From assembly GCA_051453625.1 (NCBI GenBank), contig JBOZIK010000001.1:261686738-261750737 (forward strand): a stretch of 64,000 nt of DNA, written 5' to 3'. Shown piece by piece: positions 1-11,313 of this stretch. The position numbers were made by a program, and so were the translations under genes. Position 1 is the stretch's first letter; the number at the start of each line of letters is the position of its first letter. A model generated the notes under the pieces. The model ran no database searches and was not told the DNA's origin. It saw only the letters and a list, made by a program, of their open reading frames with translations. This DNA is from Welwitschia mirabilis (lineage: Eukaryota > Gnetophyta > Gnetopsida > Welwitschiales).

Positions 1-957
1 TTACTAGACAATAATATTTCAACAAAATCATGGAAGAGGATGCACATTGATGGATAGTCATCACACTACAATTGGAAACTTCGATCACAAACTAAAAAAT
101 AGCACATCTTTCAATTAAGTTATGTACATCATATATGTTAAAGCATTTAAGAATGTAGTGTTTTAGCCCAGAGAATAGAAGCTATATCAAAAGAGAAAGG
201 AGTTATAAAATTTGGTAATCCATCTTAAAGAGAATAATCTAAAATGGATACCAATAATACTAAAAGTAGTAACTCAAAGAATATTGCTATCATTGAATAA
301 ATAACTCAACTAACTTACTCATCATAAATAATGGGTAGAATAATGATATTACCAATGGTGCCTTAAGTTCCTTTTGCTCCATATACTTTCACTCCTTAAC
401 TATCTTATTATTAGTTATATTATACTACATCATAATAGATGTAACATCTACTATAATTCCAAACTCAGTAATACATGTATGCATCATAAAGTTAAGGTGA
501 AAATAAGCCTGAGATTTAAACCTCAATTCCACAACCTAGAAGAAGCTTCAAAATTTAAACATCATAATGGAATAAATTATCTTAACATTACTCAAAAGGG
601 GAGTAATCTAACGGCCTCCAATTAGACAAAGGAATTCTAATGCACCTAAGCCAAAAGGGTATGATGATTCTAATTATTGTGAGTATCATTGAGTCTAAGG
701 ACATCATCCTAAATAATGTTTTAACTTAAGGCACATTATTCAAAACATCATAAAAAATAAAAAGGATATAAAATTCAACATGATCTTAGGTAGTGCAAAC
801 AAACAACTTAAAATTTATATGAACCCCTTTCCTGCTCAATACTCTACATTGTAATTTCCACAAAATGCAACATTCCAAAATAATAATGTTTCTAATAAAG
901 AGAAAACAAAAAATATCATGATTTGAGAGGATGGAGTAGAGAAAAAAATAGAAAATA
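1..957 (+). pseudogene. Tat/Ogre-type gypsy gag, C-terminal fragment
   Basis: Remnant of the nucleocapsid end of a Ty3/gypsy gag of the Tat lineage. At 678-719 one frame has Cys, His, Gly-His and Cys at positions 1, 4, 8-9 and 14, the spacing of the CxxHxxxGHxxxxC finger common in Tat-type gags, followed by CFNLRHIIQ, the usual start of the helix after this finger. Further on, QLKIYMNPFP (near 808-840) resembles the '..NPLP' segment that follows in this family. Several in-frame stops show it is dead. The N-terminal gag and the 5' LTR would lie left of the window. The reading breaks off near 957 where a LINE begins; the matching protease starts after 6819. I see the finger directly; the lineage is inferred from the finger spacing and from the downstream protease and pol style. 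Confidence 0.6.
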
Positions 958-1249
958 GTAAAGCTAGTATTTCACTTTAGGGAGTGCGGTAAAAGCAGTT
1001 ATAGTGGTAGTGCAAAGGGTATTTCTAACATGTCTTCAACATGTTGGTATGTTCTCTCTCTTTGTGGTTTTCTTGCAGTAGATTTTTTCCATCAATAATC
1101 TTTAGGGCTTATACTTAGGGCTTTTTGCTATGGCATGTATTTAACATATCCTCTTGTTAACTCCTTAATAATGCATTCTACTATGAAAACCTAAAAGAAT
1201 GAAATAGAATATACTTAAATCTCACATCCATTTTTCTACCCCTAAGGGA

Positions 1250-2480
1250 AGGTTTTTAAATTGCTGAGTCATAAATTCCAAAAAATTATTAGGATGGGCT
1301 CAAGTGGATTTCAGGTGTTTAAGATAGTGGAAGCACATTTGGCTCTTTAATGGTTGTAGAATCTTTTGGTGTGAAATATTATATAACACTAGTAGTGGAA
1401 GATAATTCTTAAAGTTTTTTTGATTTGGATTTTAGCTTCAAATGTAAGAGTGGCATCTTCCATACTAAAATTCCTATCAACCATTCTAAGCACTTAAAGG
1501 CTTGATTTATAAACAGATTTATTGGTAAATTTTAATCTTCAGATGGATTTCCCTTCATAGAAAAGGTATGATTATGATGTAATCAAAGATTCTTACCGAA
1601 GTAATTCCTATTGAAATAAACTATTTCATTTTATTTTTGATTTGGAGGATGGCATGAATAAGGTTTTAGCATAAGGCCCTTATTTTTTTGGCCGAAGAGA
1701 TCTAGCTTTAACAAAATGTTCTTCTTTTATTCTTGTGGATCCTCCATCTTTAAGAAGATTTAGTTTTGGATTCATATTTCAAACCCTCATCAAAAAATAT
1801 GGAACCATAATTTTTTTGAGTAATTTAGAGATACTTTTGTGGTATTTATTAAAGTAACAAAAAGACTATTCTCATGGCAAAAATGGCAATGGCTAGAATT
1901 TATATTTATATAAAATTAAATAATTTCAATGCAAAAAAATCATCTTAGATACTATGTAAGGGAAAACAGTCTTCAATTTTAAAATCAAAAATATTCCTAT
2001 ACAATGATCAAAATGTGGGGATCATGGACACATAATGAAAAAGTTCTTAAAAAAATTAAAAAGATTGAAAAGAAAAATTAGTAAAAAGTTGGAAAAAACA
2101 AGAAAAGTAGACTTTCTTTAGTTTCAAATAATTAACACATTATGTTGTCGAATAAGTATGATATCCTTTAAAAAGAAGAACTAAAATAGATGATAGAAAA
2201 AGAAATAGAAAAACTTGTGAAAAAGTAGAATAGAAAAATAAAGAGTGTGTACATAATGCACTGAACTCATTTTCGATGCATCATTTCTAGCAATAATCAC
2301 ATACAAAATGGGAGAAGAACTCAAAGATAGTACAAATAGTATTGATGAGCATGTTGTAGATGCACCAATAAATACTAAAACTATAAAACTAGGGTAGACA
2401 AATAGAATAATAAGAATAAATACTTGAAAAGGTAAGATTAAAAAGTAGATAAAGAAGAGTAGCCAAGATGGTAAGCAATC
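1250..2480 (+). pseudogene. LINE ORF1 remnant (DUF4283-like)
   Basis: Near 1650-1790 one frame reads GMNKVLA, a stop, then GPYFFGRRDLALTKC and, a few residues on, VDPPSLRR. This resembles the 'VL..GPWF...L.L..W...FDP' core of the DUF4283 RNA-binding domain found in ORF1 of plant L1 elements. Downstream the frame becomes lysine-rich (2040-2480), as expected for a basic linker, but no zinc knuckle is clear. It directly precedes the ORF2 endonuclease start. Stops and frameshifts are frequent, so the borders are only approximate. Confidence 0.5.
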
Positions 2481-2489
2481 TCAACATTC

Positions 2490-5400
2490 CCTTTTATGAT
2501 TATTTCTTAGAATTGCATAGGCCTTAGAAATGGATAAAAAAGTTTATACTTTCTGTCCTCTTAAAGGATCCATCAATTTCTATTTGTGTTCTTCAAGAAA
2601 CTAAGCTTGATTCTCTAAAGACTAGCCATTTTTGTGCAAAATTTTGTTAGTCCTTTATTTTAATTTTGAGTATGAGTATAAAAGAAAGATTAATAATTCT
2701 CTTAGAAATATGGTAACATATCTACTATTAGTAAGAGTAATAACCTTCTTAATGTGGGTTTGATTTTCAGTGATTAAAAGAGAAAAATCACCAACTTCTA
2801 TGCGCCTTAGAAAGTAGATCAAAGACTTCAATGCCCTCATCACATTATGTTAGATTTAGATATCATTATGAGTAACTTTAATTAAATCCTTTGTCCTCAT
2901 GAGAATCTTGATAATAGTTCTAATATTTTCAACATTGATCTTTTTTCTTATTTAATCAATTAGCATAAATTTTGAGATCTTCCTATTCATGATGCTCCCT
3001 ATACTTGGAGTAATCTTATGGAATTTAGAACTCTTATTATGCCAAGAATTAATAGATGTCTAGTTAAAAACTCTAATAAGCATTTTTTCCTCAAAGAAAA
3101 AGATAGATTCTTTCCTCATTATAGGTTCATAATCTAAATAATGAACTTCTGTTAAAATAAGTATATCTTTCACTTTAAGCACTCTTGGTTGAAAAATCTA
3201 ACTACATAGGGTTAGTCAACCATATTTGAAATAATCTATTGAAAGGAAATGCTATCTATAAATTGTTTTAAAAGCTAAAAATGTTAATGCATGAGTAAAC
3301 TATTTGGCAAAAATGGTTGAATGATTTCTTTAAAAACACTAAGAATCAATTATTAAAGGGGCTAAGCATCATCCAAAAGCATAATGAAGCTATCACTTTT
3401 AATTCAGGTTATGAAAATCATTTTATCTTTCAAATTCATAATATATCTTATAAGGTATAAACTTACTGAAAATAGTGATCTAGAATCCAGTGGATTAAAA
3501 AAAGGAACTATAATACAAAATTATTCTTCCATATAGTGAATTGGCATAGGTATAAAAATAGTATATAGTGTAGCATGTCCACAACACATTATAGGTCCAA
3601 TGCTTAGATTGCCAATTCATTTATTGAATATTTCCAGAAATTGTTTATAAAGAAGCTAGTGGTTCTCAGTGGCATCTTAGTTGGTCCTCCTATAAATAAA
3701 AAACAACAATCTTATTTGAGTCAAAACATCATAGATGATGAAATTCAGAACACCATCGACTCTATGAAAAAAAATAGGGCATTGAGTTCTGATGGATTTA
3801 CTATAGAATTTTATTAGATTTTTAGGAAACTATCAAAGTTGATGTTTGTAATGAAATCTAAGAAATGTTCAAGAAAGCTATCTTTTACAAACCTTTCAAT
3901 GACACTTCTATTACACATATTTCCAAAATAAAAGATGCAAAAATGCCTCATTATTATAGGTCAATCAGTCTTTGTAATGTAATCTATAAGATTTTCACTA
4001 AGATTATTATAGATAAATTTAAAGTTCTTCTTTAAGATATGATCCTCCTGTCTCAATTTGATTTTGTTTTAAGAAAAGTTATTCATGATAGCATAATGCT
4101 TACTAATTAAATCCTTTATCTACATCCTAGAACACATAAACCTATAATATTCCTCAAGCTTGATATAACTAAAGAATTTAATATAATCCAGTGAGAAGCA
4201 TTAGAGTATGTATTACAATATCATAGTGTATTTACATCACTCAGGCATATAATTCACTTTTGTATCTCAATGCCCACATTTTTTGTTATAGTTAATTGGA
4301 AGAGACATGGCTACTTTTAGTATAATATTGGCATGTGTTAAGGTGGCCCCCTTTCTTCAACTCTTTTTACTTTGGGGATGAACTTCCTAGTCTAACTCTT
4401 CATTTAGAATCAAAATTAGATTTTTACCATCAAGCGAGCACCTTCATATCCTAATCTTTACTCATAGATCATACTCTCTTATGCTTAAAATATAGCCTTT
4501 CTATGACAAGGCATACTCATAATATCTTAAATAAATTTCATGATTACTCAAGTCTTGTAAGAAATTAGCATAAATTAAAATTCTTCCTTATCAATACTCC
4601 TTGAGTGACGAAGACAGCTATCTCTCAAATTTTTCAATGCTCATAAGCCATATATTCTGATGTCTATTTTGGTTATTTCTTCATATTTAAATCATATTAT
4701 TAATAACATTTGATCATCTTTGGTAAGAAAAAATCTTGCTTGATTTACTAGGTAAGAAAACAAATTCTTATCAACTATAGGAAACGTTCTCCTTATTAAA
4801 TCTTGTCTAGTAGATATGACTATTTATTCCACTAGTTGCTTTTCTATATCTAGTAAGTATGTTAGCCTAATAGATAACATTATTTAAGATTTCATTTTTT
4901 TAGGTGTTAAGTTTTACAAGAGGATTCATTTTATAAGCTTTGAGCATAATATCATGTCAAATAAAGTAGGTGGTCTTGGTATTAGAAAAACTATGGATAT
5001 AAGAAAATGTATTCTTACTAAGCACTACTATAGATTTTTGTTTCATAATAACATTCTCTAGGTTAAATTCTCTAGATAAGATTATGATGATAAAATAAGG
5101 CATTCTACTTTTTAGAAGCATATGATTTATTCCATCTGAGAGGATTGTCCATAAGTTTTTGAAAATCAAATTCTTCCAATCCAAAATGGAAAAATAAGAA
5201 TATTAATAACATATTATAATTTTTTTGAGTATGATCATAGATCTAATAAACTATGGAAGCTAAATATCCCAAAGAAAATTAAATTTTTTTGGTAGTATAT
5301 CTTAAAAGGATGTATTCCCATAATAGATTAGCATATTCAAAGAATTTTAAGAGTTGATCAAGTTTGTTTAATATACCATGAATATAATAAATCTTACAAT

Positions 5401-5630
5401 CATTTTTTCATTTAATGTTCTACTATAAAAGATCTCTATAAATGTATCTTGTCCTTCTTACATTAACTTGGATACCTTCAATTCTTTTAGGAAAAATGTC
5501 TTTATGATTGTTGATACTTGGATCTTATGGAAACATAAATGAAACATTATTTTTTATTAGGAAAAATTATCTATCTCAAAGTTAAATTTTTAAATCATTA
5601 GACATGTTGAATAACTAGATCAAATCTAGC
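2490..5630 (+). pseudogene. LINE ORF2: endonuclease, reverse transcriptase, zf-RVT remnant
   Basis: In order: the apurinic-type endonuclease start (near 2495, a decayed form of the usual IISWNCRGL, followed near 2590 by VLQETKLDS, which carries the catalytic Glu motif, and near 2985 by APYTWSN); the RT (3730-4500) with ALSSDGFT for the usual GPDGF, then PHYYRSISLCNVIYKIFTKI, LDITKEFN and GGPLSSTLF; and a zf-RVT-like tail (5250-5550) with KLWKLNIPKKIKFF and WILWKH. The catalytic box that should read F-A-D-D is changed at 4457-4468 (Phe-Thr-His-Arg in the readable frame), so polymerase activity is lost. There are many stops and shifts. The family assignment to plant L1 is firm; activity is excluded. 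Confidence 0.85.
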
Positions 5631-5639
5631 TATATAAAA

Positions 5640-6818
5640 AATATAACATCTCAAACATTTCAAACAAAGCCACACCCAATTTATAAGATAATGTATGACT
5701 AAGAGCATTGTAATCAAATTGGAGAGAATCATCTAATCATGCTTGAGTATCCACTATCACATCAACATATTAGAAGAAATGAAAAAGGCTCTGAGGAATA
5801 AAATTGCTAAGGATGATGCATTATTATACCAAAAGTAAAATTTAGAGACCTTTAAGGTAGCAAGATGAAATTCTTATGTGCTTAACCTTAAAGGACATAA
5901 TCATGATCTCTCTAAGTAATTTTTTAGAAACTAGAATGGTAGGTCGACTCAAATAGGTAACACTATCATTTTTATTAATATTTCTTCCATTAGTGATGCC
6001 ATTCATAAAGGTCCTCAAGGAATTTATTTGAAAGGGAAAGCCTCCAATGCTTCCATTATTTCTCACTTTGAAATATTGATTGGTAAGACCCTTATAAAAA
6101 GATGTGGAAGCTACTAAAGGAAGGATTTTCTCAGGATATTTGATTCTTGATTTATTGTAATTATAAAATACTTCACTTTGGAGGGCTAATTTAAGAAGAA
6201 CAACAAGCTTTACTTCAACTTTCTTACCATCATGATGAAATAGTTTCAAATAGATATCTCTTTCTTTCTCTCTGACTCTCTGCATTACTCCCTTGAAAGT
6301 TGTAAGGTACATCATAAGGGTTGATTTGATTGCTATATTAAAGAAAAATATAGATAAATATAGGAATATTAGCTTCATTAAAAATCCCAAGAGGACTTGT
6401 GGAAAAGACACTACCTTGGAATCCATTGAGGTATATAAAATGTGATAAAGAGTGTGGTCTTCTCGTGTCTCTAAGGCATACAGCAATAGTATAAAGAAGA
6501 ATTTATGGAGTAGAAGGAATAACAAGAAGAAGATAACATTAAGGCAAAAACTAAGCCATTAGATCCTACCCCTATTTTCCAAATCCCCCACCTCTAACTA
6601 TGCTCCAAATAAATATTGTTTTGTTATAAATCTATTGGGGTATTCTAGCCTTGAATCTTTTTTTGATTGAAATTGGAAATCTATATTGATAAAACTAGAT
6701 GCTAATATATGAGGGATTGAATATTAGAGAGTCTTCTATTGTGCTTGAAAATCTATCTCTTGAGCTATGTTGTAAATCTTTCTCTTTTTTGAATTAATAT
6801 AACATATTACTATTTGTC
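5640..6818 (+). other. LINE 3' region and possible small insertion
   Basis: After the zf-RVT-like tail ends near 5630, no + strand coding is readable. 6540-6818 looks like a LINE 3' untranslated region. The intervening 5640-6540 holds the minus-strand open frame described separately and is otherwise unexplained. Confidence 0.4.
5842..6525 (-). CDS. unrecognised 227-codon open reading frame
   Basis: This is the longest uninterrupted frame in the window that does not run through N. The predicted product starts with a strongly hydrophobic stretch (residues 1-15, FLLLHKFFFILLL), has a second hydrophobic run around residues 43-65, then a charged middle part and a mixed C-terminal half with motifs such as GSIGGFPFQINSL. 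I recognise no domain. It lies within or just behind the 3' part of the decayed LINE and antisense to it. The + strand of the same stretch is full of stops. It could be a chance frame in AT-rich DNA, the antisense of an unidentified insertion, or the relic of a captured gene. The start codon used is simply the first ATG; no promoter is evident. Confidence 0.25.
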   Translation of the reverse strand: MLFLLLHKFFFILLLYALETREDHTLYHILYTSMDSKVVSFPQVLLGFLMKLIFLYLSIFFFNIAIKSTLMMYLTTFKGVMQRVREKERDIYLKLFHHDGKKVEVKLVVLLKLALQSEVFYNYNKSRIKYPEKILPLVASTSFYKGLTNQYFKVRNNGSIGGFPFQINSLRTFMNGITNGRNINKNDSVTYLSRPTILVSKKLLREIMIMSFKVKHIRISSCYLKGL

Positions 6819-7704
6819 AAAAATAACAATATTCTATTTACAATTGTAGTAATCCAAGATCAATTTATGAAATCACTAGAATAAGTGGATTAAGAGAATA
6901 AAGAAAAATTAGAAGTAATGGCTTAAATAAAATATTCCTAGGCTCATCCTATTCCACAATTACATACACAAATGTAGTCACTTACTTCTAAAGTGAAGGA
7001 GGTGTGCCACTACCTGAGATTATTAATCATAAGATCTGAATCTCATAAACTTGGATTTAAAAGAATATGCAAAGCTAGATTAGGCTTAAAATCTTCTTTG
7101 ATTGAAGTTAACTACTAAAGAGGAAGCCACTTCAAAATAGATGTACTTTAAAAATACTAAAAAAGATGAGGAAACAACTCAATTGTCACATGATAAGATC
7201 TCTCTTACTCCTAAGAGGATAATCATAAATGCACTATCTTGTATATCTATAAATATTGAGTCTATCAAAGTGAGTAGAACCTTCATTAATTATAGAGATA
7301 AATTAAACATCATAGGCCTATCATACCTCAAAAAGCTTGAAAAGGATTATCTCTTTAACACAAAGAAAATTATGATGATTAGAGGTTTTAATAACCATGA
7401 AGATAAATTAAGACGGATAGGCACTTTACCTATTAAACTATAAAAGATAAAGGATAGTAAACTTAATGTCATTGATAATATAGTTGCATTACATTTATTA
7501 TTATAGAATCCTTATATAATGGACATGAGGGCATTTATATCTCTACTTTACCAAAGGCTAAAAATCATCAGATCTAAAATTTTAGTGCCATTAAACTAAA
7601 ATCATACAGTGGCAAATGTAAAATCTTCATATACATCATATTCTCCACTATCATCTCCTATACTTGAGAAGATGAATATTCCTTTCTTGCATTTTAAACA
7701 TGAT
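6819..7704 (+). pseudogene. Tat-type gypsy protease region
   Basis: Retropepsin-like segment of the host Tat element. The open stretch 7141-7443 holds an alignment-worthy core: ALSCISIN and IKVSRTFI, the decayed active-site region (YRDKLNI where families have D-x-G-S-x-x-N), LSYLKKLE, then MIRGFNNHEDKLRRIGTLPI, matching 'RAFDG..R.V.GEI.LPI'. After a stop the frame continues to 7690 with NPYIMDMRAFISLLYQRLKI, matching the 'GRPWIH...A.PS.LHQ.LK' end of Tat proteases. The catalytic Asp is not visible. The unit stops exactly at the target duplication ATGAT of Athila A, and the RT that belongs to it resumes after 23591. Confidence 0.65.
7700..7704. repeat. target-site duplication ATGAT, left copy (Athila A)
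   Basis: ATGAT lies immediately before the TGTTGTACTG start of the 5' LTR. The same five bases occur at 23587-23591 directly after the 3' LTR. Five-base duplications are standard for gypsy integrases. Confidence 0.75.
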
Positions 7705-8953
7705 TGTTGTACTGCCAACTTTTATGTATTTGATAAGGTGTTTTAAGTAGTTTTGTAAGATATTAAACAATTTTATGCTAGATTTCTATGATAAGAGAGA
7801 GCTAATGTGAATGATTAAAAAAAATGCAATCTTCATCTCATTTTATAGCATTTAATGTAGTTTACAATCTTTCCTATCTAAAGTAAACTTCCTACAAACA
7901 TTAAGGCTACTGCATTACATAAAAACTTGTAAAAAACCTATCATCCACCATATTACCTAGTTGACCATACAGATGATAGAACATTTAAGCCAATAAAGAT
8001 GCTAATTGAAATCAATTTGGTTGGTGATATGGAATTATTATGAGGTGGTATGATCTTCTATATCATCCGAACAACTAGCAGGAAGACACCTAAAATAACA
8101 CTTTACTATACTTCACCTAACTTTAGCCATTTGTTTCTTAGTTTCTTATATGTCTGTTAGGATTTTTTCCTATGCTTATTTATCTTATTTATTTGTAATT
8201 TTGACTTCATCCTTGACTTCTACTTATCTTTATTTACATTAGAAATTCTAATGATAAGAGATCATAAGGCTAGACATCCATTCATTATTATTGCAAAGAG
8301 ATGTCTTTCTTAGTGTTGGGCTATGAATCCTTCATTGAGGTACTCCTACTTTGTAACATAGATGTTGTTTCAAATCTAATTTAAAGAACTATTTTCTATT
8401 TTCATATCCTTATTTTGTATATATCCCTTATATTTTATGTTTCTTTTGATTTTTTTGATAGCTTCTTGAATGATATAGATTATGAGGGTAACCTTATTAA
8501 GGTTGAGTATTATTAGTTTAGATGCATTGTATTTCTTTTCTAGATTAACTTTACATAGTTTTATGTTCTGTTTAATGTATGTAATAGCTAAGGTTGGTCT
8601 TGATCTGGTAACAACATTTTGTAATTGATCTAGATTATACAAGGCTAATCTCTATGACAGGATGATCTGGTAATTAGATAGAAGTTGCACATAGTTTAGT
8701 TTTACATTCATTTGCATAAGTATGTATGCATTATCATTTTCTACATTATTATTTATTTTTATTATTAAAGATATGTAAGTGTTTCATTCTTGAAATCAAT
8801 TCTCTATCTTCTTGTGTATGCTTTAAATAAGAATACGACATTTGATAACTTCTATATTTATTAGTATGTTATGTTATGCAAAATCTATATTTATTTGTAA
8901 ATGATAGGATCTTCTTGAGAGTGTAATCATTTGCATAAATATGCACTACAAAA
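7705..8953 (+). repeat. Athila A 5' LTR
   Basis: Begins TGTTGTACTGCCAAC and ends ACAAAA, where the less decayed internal copy at 11313 reads ACAACA. It aligns along its whole length to 22077-23586. About 1,249 bases. It contains two copies of the family palindrome (near 7936 and 8044). No clear TATA box was picked out. Confidence 0.85.
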
Positions 8954-8956
8954 TCT

Positions 8957-8974
8957 TGACACTGTCATCATGGA
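8957..8974 (+). promoter_or_regulatory. primer-binding site of Athila A
   Basis: Reads TGACACTGTCATCATGGA three bases after the LTR. The Athila-family site is TGGCGCCGTTGCCGGGGA. Nearly all the differences are transitions at C or G, as expected from loss of methylated cytosines. The second leader copy near 11319-11336 (TGGTCCCATTACTGGAGA) independently retains other positions of the same site. Confidence 0.65.
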
Positions 8975-9545
8975 AGGCTAGTTGGAGTTTGAGGATTATT
9001 GTTACTCAGGTAAGCATTAGAGTATCAGTTTTGATATTTATCTATAATAGCACTATACTTTTAACAATAGTAGTATAGTTTTTTTAATTTCCATAGGTTT
9101 TATTTTGAATTTTAAAATAAACACTTTATCATCCACTTCATCATCCTGATGATGTACCACGATGATTACTTATGTGACTTGAATTTTTACTTTCTTAAAA
9201 ATTAGGGGTTTTTCCATCATTTCCTTTGTCATCTAGATGATGCAAGAGAAAATGACAATTTATATTTAATGTTTTCAATATTTATTATTTTATGCTTTTA
9301 TTTTTCTTCATTTCTTATTTTTTAGTTTTTTGTGTGTTCTATCATTCAAACATGTCTTTTAGATAACCATAGGGAAACACACACTGAACATAGATCTGAG
9401 CATTCTAGGATATGATAAAGTCAAGTAAGAAAGAAAAATATCAAAAATTACATAAAAATAAATTTCTATATTTATTGTTTCAAAATCTAATTATGCAAAA
9501 GAATTTTTTTCAAAAAATTATTTAAAAGATAGATTAAAAAAATCA
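8975..9545 (+). other. Athila A leader (5' untranslated)
   Basis: Non-coding leader between primer-binding site and gag. It contains two copies of the family palindrome (about 9125-9170 and 9210-9250), a good splice-donor-like CAG|GTAAGC at 9010 and an acceptor-like T-run plus AG at 9324-9325. It corresponds to 11337-12560 and 48820-49570. Confidence 0.6.
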
Positions 9546-11086
9546 TTTTATAAATATGTCTAGTTTGTCACAAAAGAAAAAGTAGATTACTTCATTCAAT
9601 TCTTCTATTAATATTAAAATCATTATAACTACACCCATAAATCTTAATTCTAATATCACCCTTAGACAACTTATAGTTAATAAGAAATATGAAATTAAAA
9701 CCTCTCTTAATTTATCTCCTAATAATAATGACAAACTTAGAAATCTAAATGCTTATCCCATTTTTAATGGAAAAAACAATGAAGTTTCTTTACCACATAT
9801 TGTTGACATTAAACAGTTGATAATTAGTTTTAGAAATGGTAAGAAAAGAATAAGTGATTGAACTTATATAGCAATTTTTCCCATCACTTTAAAAGAAAAA
9901 GCTAAATTATGATTGATAACTATGTTCCATAGGAGTTTAAAAACATGGAATCAAGTTTAAGAAGCATCTATAAAGATATTTATAAGTAAAACAGCCATAA
10001 GAAAATAAATGAAAAAAGTAACTAACTTTCAAAAACAACCTAACAAAGATTATTCCTCCATATATGAGTGATTTCTCATTTCTTTTTATTATAATCTAAT
10101 AGATGCTTTTTCTTAAGAAGAAATACTAGATTACTTTTATAGTGGACTAAATAATCAAAGAAAGTAACTTTTTGATTTTTCATGTGAAGGAAATTTAATA
10201 AATCTTATACTAAGGAAATGCATGAAAGGTATTATAAGATATAGTGAAAGTGAGTCAAACTTAACCTAAACCCTCATTTGAAGAAAATCATACAATAGAA
10301 AAAATCATTAAAAATCTTAAATAGGTTAAACAAGATAAGGAGAAAGTAAACATTGAAAATGAAACCAATTAATATAATTAAGGATGGCATAATAATGTTA
10401 GATAAATATACAAAGTTTATCTTAGATGCAAAGGTGACAATAGAAAAGAGTGTGGTTGTAGTTCCAACTTGTGATTTATGTGAAGATAACTACAATGTAA
10501 CAAAAGATTATTCTTTTTTACAAACTTATATAGAAAAGATTTATGGAAAAGTGTGTAATTTTAATTAAAGGTCTTAGAAATTTGGAAACCAAAATTAAAT
10601 CCAAAATCAAAATCAAAATTGAATGAAAATTAAAATGATTTTCATCCTAGGATGAATGGATGATCAAATTTCTAATCTTTCAAAAAAAAACTTAAAAACT
10701 TTAAAATAAATCATCCTAATTTTGGAATGTAAATTTCCAATTAAATAATTCTAAGAAAGTAAGTACATCCAACTCACAAAATCAAAGTGATCCAAGACCA
10801 CAAGGGTTACTTGTAATACAACCTCTACTAAACCCTAATGAATTTAAGAAAGATTGTAAGGTTATAAAAAGAAGTGGGAATACTATGACATCTCCTACCT
10901 ATGAGGCTTTAACATTTTAAAGTGATAAAAATGACAAGGAAGAAGAGGATATAGAAATCTTAGAAAATCATTCTTTCTCTTTTCCTTTAAATGATAAAAA
11001 GAAAAATTCTTCTCAAGAAAAAGGCAAAAAACCTGCTACCCCTTAGCTTGATAGATTAAACGCTAATTCGATATTTGATGAACATA
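9546..11086 (+). pseudogene. Athila A gag, first copy
   Basis: Capsid-like gag. It begins with a stretch equivalent to ITLRQLIVNKK (9640-9690), then LRNLNAYPIFNGKNNE (the 'F.G..NEDP' gag motif), RISD and FPITLKEKAKL ('FPF.L..KA..WL'), SLKTWNQV, and near 10130 LDYFYSGLN ('FY.GL'). A decayed zinc knuckle lies at about 10468-10510: CDLCEDNYNVTKDY, with Tyr for the final His and Cys. The stretch 10353-10568 is open. The region is homologous to the second gag at 12569-14190 and to gag of element B. It ends in a 100-base gap, behind which LTR-end sequence begins rather than protease. Confidence 0.75.
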
Positions 11087-11186
11087 NNNNNNNNNNNNNN
11101 NNNNNNNNNNNNNNNNNNNNNNNNNNNNNNNNNNNNNNNNNNNNNNNNNNNNNNNNNNNNNNNNNNNNNNNNNNNNNNNNNNNNNN
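11087..11186. other. assembly gap (100 N) at the gag duplication junction
   Basis: A gap of exactly 100 N, the usual placeholder for unknown size. Left of it is the end of gag copy 1; right of it is the last 130 bases of an Athila LTR. Confidence 0.95.
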
Positions 11187-11313
11187 CTGTGTCTTTAATG
11201 AGAATATGACATTTGGGTCAGTCCCATCTATATTAGTGTGTTGTATTATGCAAAATCTGTATTTATTTCTAAATTATAGGATCTTCTTAAGAGTGTAATC
11301 ATTTACATAAATA
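11187..11313 (+). repeat. internal Athila LTR 3' end fragment
   Basis: Matches the last part of the 5' LTR (8812-8953): TGTGTCTTTAATGAGAATAT, GCAAAATCTGTATTTATTTC and ending ATGACAACA followed by a primer-binding-site relic. It lies inside element A between the two gag copies. The rest of this LTR is lost in the gap or absent. Confidence 0.8.

Larger units (their letters stand above)
958..6818 (+). mobile_element. LINE/L1-type retrotransposon, decayed, inserted in the Tat element
   Basis: A non-LTR element with an ORF1-like region, an endonuclease-RT ORF2 and a 3' untranslated tail ending near 6818 in a run reading GAATTAATATAACATATTAC, similar to the ends of plant L1 elements. It interrupts the Tat gypsy element between gag and protease. 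A weak, diverged A-rich direct repeat (942-957 against 6819-6834) could be the target-site duplication, but its boundaries are uncertain by tens of bases. All frames contain many stops and frameshifts, so it cannot move on its own. Confidence 0.7.

Noticed and set aside
374-625. 83-codon + strand frame upstream of the gag finger
   Set aside because: No motif, and not clearly joined to the gag finger at 678-719; left within the gag fragment.
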